Shown: positions 61,701 through 64,000 of the stretch, piece by piece
Position numbering within the stretch: the first letter of the stretch is position 1
Layout of the letters: each line of letters starts with the position of its first letter
Source: Liolophura sinensis
Taxonomy: Eukaryota; Mollusca; Polyplacophora; Chitonida; Chitonidae
Length of the DNA stretch: 64,000 nucleotides
Assembly (NCBI RefSeq): GCF_032854445.1
Contig: NW_027018077.1
Location: 1 to 64,000 of the forward strand
Direction: 5' to 3'
Made by a program: the position numbers and the translations under genes
The notes under the pieces: model-generated
What the model saw: the letters and a program-made list of their open reading frames with translations, nothing else
Databases searched by the model: none
Told to the model about the DNA's origin: nothing

Positions 61701-64000
61701 GTGCCCAGCAACGGCTCTTACTCCATGGAAACCAGGGATATTTGCAATTTTTTAACAGCTGCCGATGCCTGGCCCAATTCTGCATCTTTTGGCACCTTAC
61801 TGAAGTGGGTCAGTTTTTAGTTGTACTTTTTACAGCAGACTGTATCAAGTACCTTGTGTTTTTTATGTACAAATGGTCTGGTTTTTCTACACGTAGATAA
61901 AGACATTGAGATTGTCTTGCACTTAGAAGTAAGACAATTGCTGGGTGAGTTAAATGGGCTTGGCCCAAAGATTTCAGGTCTTCTGGGCTACCGAAGGGCA
62001 CATAACTTATAGTCAAAAGTTCAATATAGTAATGACCAGTCGCGATTGTACAGAGTACAGTGTAGCCGATTTCAATTAACAAAAAGACGAAGCAAAAATG
62101 CAAAAGTGGAAAAACTGTTCCAGTGCTACTAGTAAGAGCCTAATCCGACGTATTTTGTGACGAGAAATCGAATGGTGCAAACCGCGTTGCTCTCCGACCA
62201 ATACATTTGGCTGTAGTGGCAATTGAATGATCATTTATGTCATAATCACGTGCCCAGCAACGGCTCTTACTCCATGAAAACCAGATAAAATTTGCAATTT
62301 TTCAACAGCTGCCGATGCCCGGCTCAATTCCGCATCTTTTGGCACCTTACTGAAGTGGGTCAGTGTTCAGTTGTACTTTTTACAGCAGACTGTATCAAGT
62401 ACCTTGTGTTTTTCACGTACAAATGGTGTGGTTTTTCTACACGTAGATAAAGACATTAAGATTGTCTTGCACTTAGAAGTAAGGCAATTGCTGGGTGAGT
62501 TAAATGGGCTTAGCCCAAAGATTTGACGTCTTCTAGGCTACCGAAGGGCACATAACTTATAGACAAAAGTTGAATATAGTAATGACCAGTCGCGATTGTA
62601 CAGAGTACAGTTTAGCCGATTTCAATTAACAAAAAGACGAAGCAAAAATGCAAAAGTGGAAAAACTGTTCCAGTGCTACTAGTAAGAGGCCATTCCGACG
62701 TATTTTGTGGCGAGAAATCGAATGGTGCAAACCGCGTTGCTCTCCGACCAATACTTTTGGCTGTAGCGACAGATCAATGATCATTGATGTCATAATCACG
62801 TGCCCAGCAACGGCTCTTACTCCATGGAAACCAGGGATATTTGCAATTTTTTAACAGCTGCCGATGCCTGGCCCAATTCCACATCTTTTGGCACCTTATA
62901 AATGTGGGTCAGTGTTTAGTTGTATATTTCACAGCAGACTGTATCAAGTACCTTGTGTTTTTTATGTACAAATGGTGTGGTTTTTCTACACGTAGATAAA
63001 GACATTGAGATTGTCTTGGACTTAGAAGTAAGACAATTGCTGGGTGAGTTGAATGGGTTTGGCCGATAGATTTGACGTCTTCTGGGCTACCGAAGGGCAC
63101 ATAACTTATAGTCAAAAGTTGAATATAGTAATGACCAGTCGCGATTGTACAGAGTACAGTGTAGCCGATTTCAATTAACAAAAAGACGAAGCAAAAATGC
63201 AAAAGTGGAAAAACTGTTCCAGTGCTACTAGTAAGAGGCCAATCCGACGTATTTTGTGGAGAGAAAATCGAATGGTGCAAACCGCGTTGCTGTCCGACCA
63301 ATACTTTTGGCTGTAGCGACAGATCAATGATCATTTATGTCATAATCACGTGCCCAGCAACGGCTCTTACTCCATGGAAACCAGGGATATTTGCAATTTT
63401 TTAACAGCTGCCGATGCCTGGCTCAATTCCGCAACTTTTGGCACCTTATTCATGTGGGTGTGTGGTCAGTTGTACTTTTTACAGCAGACTGTATCAAGTA
63501 CCTTGTGTTTTTTATGTACAAATGGTGTGGTTTTTCTACACGTAGATAAAGACATTGAAATTGTCTTGGACTTAGAAGTAAGACAATTGCTGGGTGAGTT
63601 GAATGGGCTTAGCCGATAGATTTGACGTCTTCTGGGCTACCGAAGGGCATATAACTTATAGTCAAAAGTTGAATATAGTAATGACCAGTCGCGATTGTAC
63701 AGAGTACAGTGTAGCCGATTTCAATTAACAAAAAGACCAGGTAAAAATGCAAAAGTGGAAAAACTGTTCCAGTGCTGCTGGTAAGAGGCTAATCCGACGT
63801 ATTTTGTGACGAGAAATCGAATGGTGCAAACCGCGTTGCTCTCCGACCAATACTTTTGGCTGTAGTGACAATTGAATGATAATTTTAGTCATAATCACGT
63901 GCCCAGCAACGGCTCTTACTCCATGGAAACCAGGGAAATTTGCAATTTTTCAACAGCTGCCGATGCCTGGCTCAATTCCGCATCTTTTGGCACCTTACTG
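58733..64000 (+). repeat. Terminal satellite block, little HOR order (monomers 108-117)
   Basis: Monomers start at 58733, 59282, 59831, 60380, 60929, 61478, 62027, 62577, 63126 and 63676 (partial, 325 bp). Units 115 and 116 carry the GGCCATTCCGACG / GGCCAATCCGACG and GGCCGATAG variants that link them to units 99-107. Units 108-114 show more private substitutions, such as GGTTGTTCTACACG near 59137, CGAATCGCACAT near 59247 and ATACATTTGG near 62210. I see no repeated multimer here. Confidence 0.75.

Larger units (their letters stand above)
1..64000. repeat. Satellite DNA array, ~549-bp monomer, 116.6 copies
   Basis: The entire window is a head-to-tail tandem repeat with a modal unit of 549 bp. 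The anchor TAGTAATGACC (with small variants) recurs at 1, 549, 1099 and so on up to 63676, giving 116 full units and a partial last one. All copies share one orientation and there are no non-satellite interruptions. The unit is mixed in composition, with no telomere-like, microsatellite or G-quadruplex tract and no visible internal sub-repeat. Both window ends fall inside the array, so its true size is larger. Near-invariant stretches include GCAGACTGTATCAAGTACC, AAATCGAATGGTGCAA and GGCACATAACTTATAG. I do not recognise this satellite family and cannot assign a species. Satellite status is certain; a centromeric or pericentromeric location is inferred only from size and higher-order structure. 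Confidence 0.98.

Noticed and set aside
1-64000. CRISPR array or other repeat-spacer system
   Set aside because: The repeated unit is contiguous at 549 bp with no unique spacers and no associated genes, so it is a plain tandem satellite.
1-64000. Open reading frames of 60-141 codons on both strands as genes
   Set aside because: They recur at the monomer period, overlap in several frames, vary in start and stop with single-base changes, and resemble no known family. They are by-products of the repeat.
1-64000. Transposable-element insertions or an array boundary
   Set aside because: Anchor spacing never deviates by more than about 6 bp, and no foreign sequence, target-site duplication or terminal repeat is visible.

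Overview
The whole 64 kb window is one tandem satellite DNA array. A unit of about 549 bp repeats head to tail in a single orientation from the first base to the last: 116 complete monomers plus a 325-bp partial 117th from 63676. Monomer starts below are anchored on the short string TAGTAATGACC. No unit is inverted, and there is no insertion larger than a few bases, no transposon, no RNA gene and no protein-coding gene that I can support. The many 60-112 codon open frames recur only because the repeat recurs. An array this long, with nested multimeric units, suggests a eukaryotic nuclear genome and centromeric, pericentromeric or other heterochromatin. I cannot name the species. Many subtype-defining differences are CpG to TpG/CpA changes, so past cytosine methylation is plausible (inference).

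Monomers fall into recognisable subtypes: A' (GACAATTGAATGATCATT, CTTACTGAAG), B and B' (CAGATCAATGATCATTGATG, TTTTTTAACAG), C (ATTGATTGATCATTC, AAACACGTG), D (GACGACAAATCG, CAGCTACCG, GAAGAAAGG) and G/H (GCGACTAG, or TTTTTCACCATG). They are arranged in higher-order repeats (HORs) whose register changes along the window. From left to right these are a dimer (1-2196), tetramers (2197-8227), an ungrouped stretch (8228-10423), trimers (10424-18657), 4/5-mers (18658-23598), a D-A'-B-x tetramer (23599-27442), an almost exact hexamer pair (31286-37873), a 13-mer at 37874-45009 followed by a contracted 11-mer copy (45010-51046), and nested 3/4/6/7-monomer duplications (51047-58732). The last 5 kb is poorly ordered.

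The most informative feature is a set of hybrid monomers that mark unequal exchange. Their left and right halves come from different subtypes, and the register of the surrounding HOR shifts by one monomer there. In the 37.9-51.6 kb duplication the copy-to-copy offset falls from 13 to 12 to 11 to 10 monomers. The mapped exchange intervals all lie in the middle of the unit, roughly monomer positions 210-382. They are just downstream of a conserved module made of a palindrome (a perfect 16 bp in B-type units, monomer positions 197-212) and an ATCACGTG element (positions 219-226). Whether that module is bound by a protein is unknown; it is the best candidate for function in the window.
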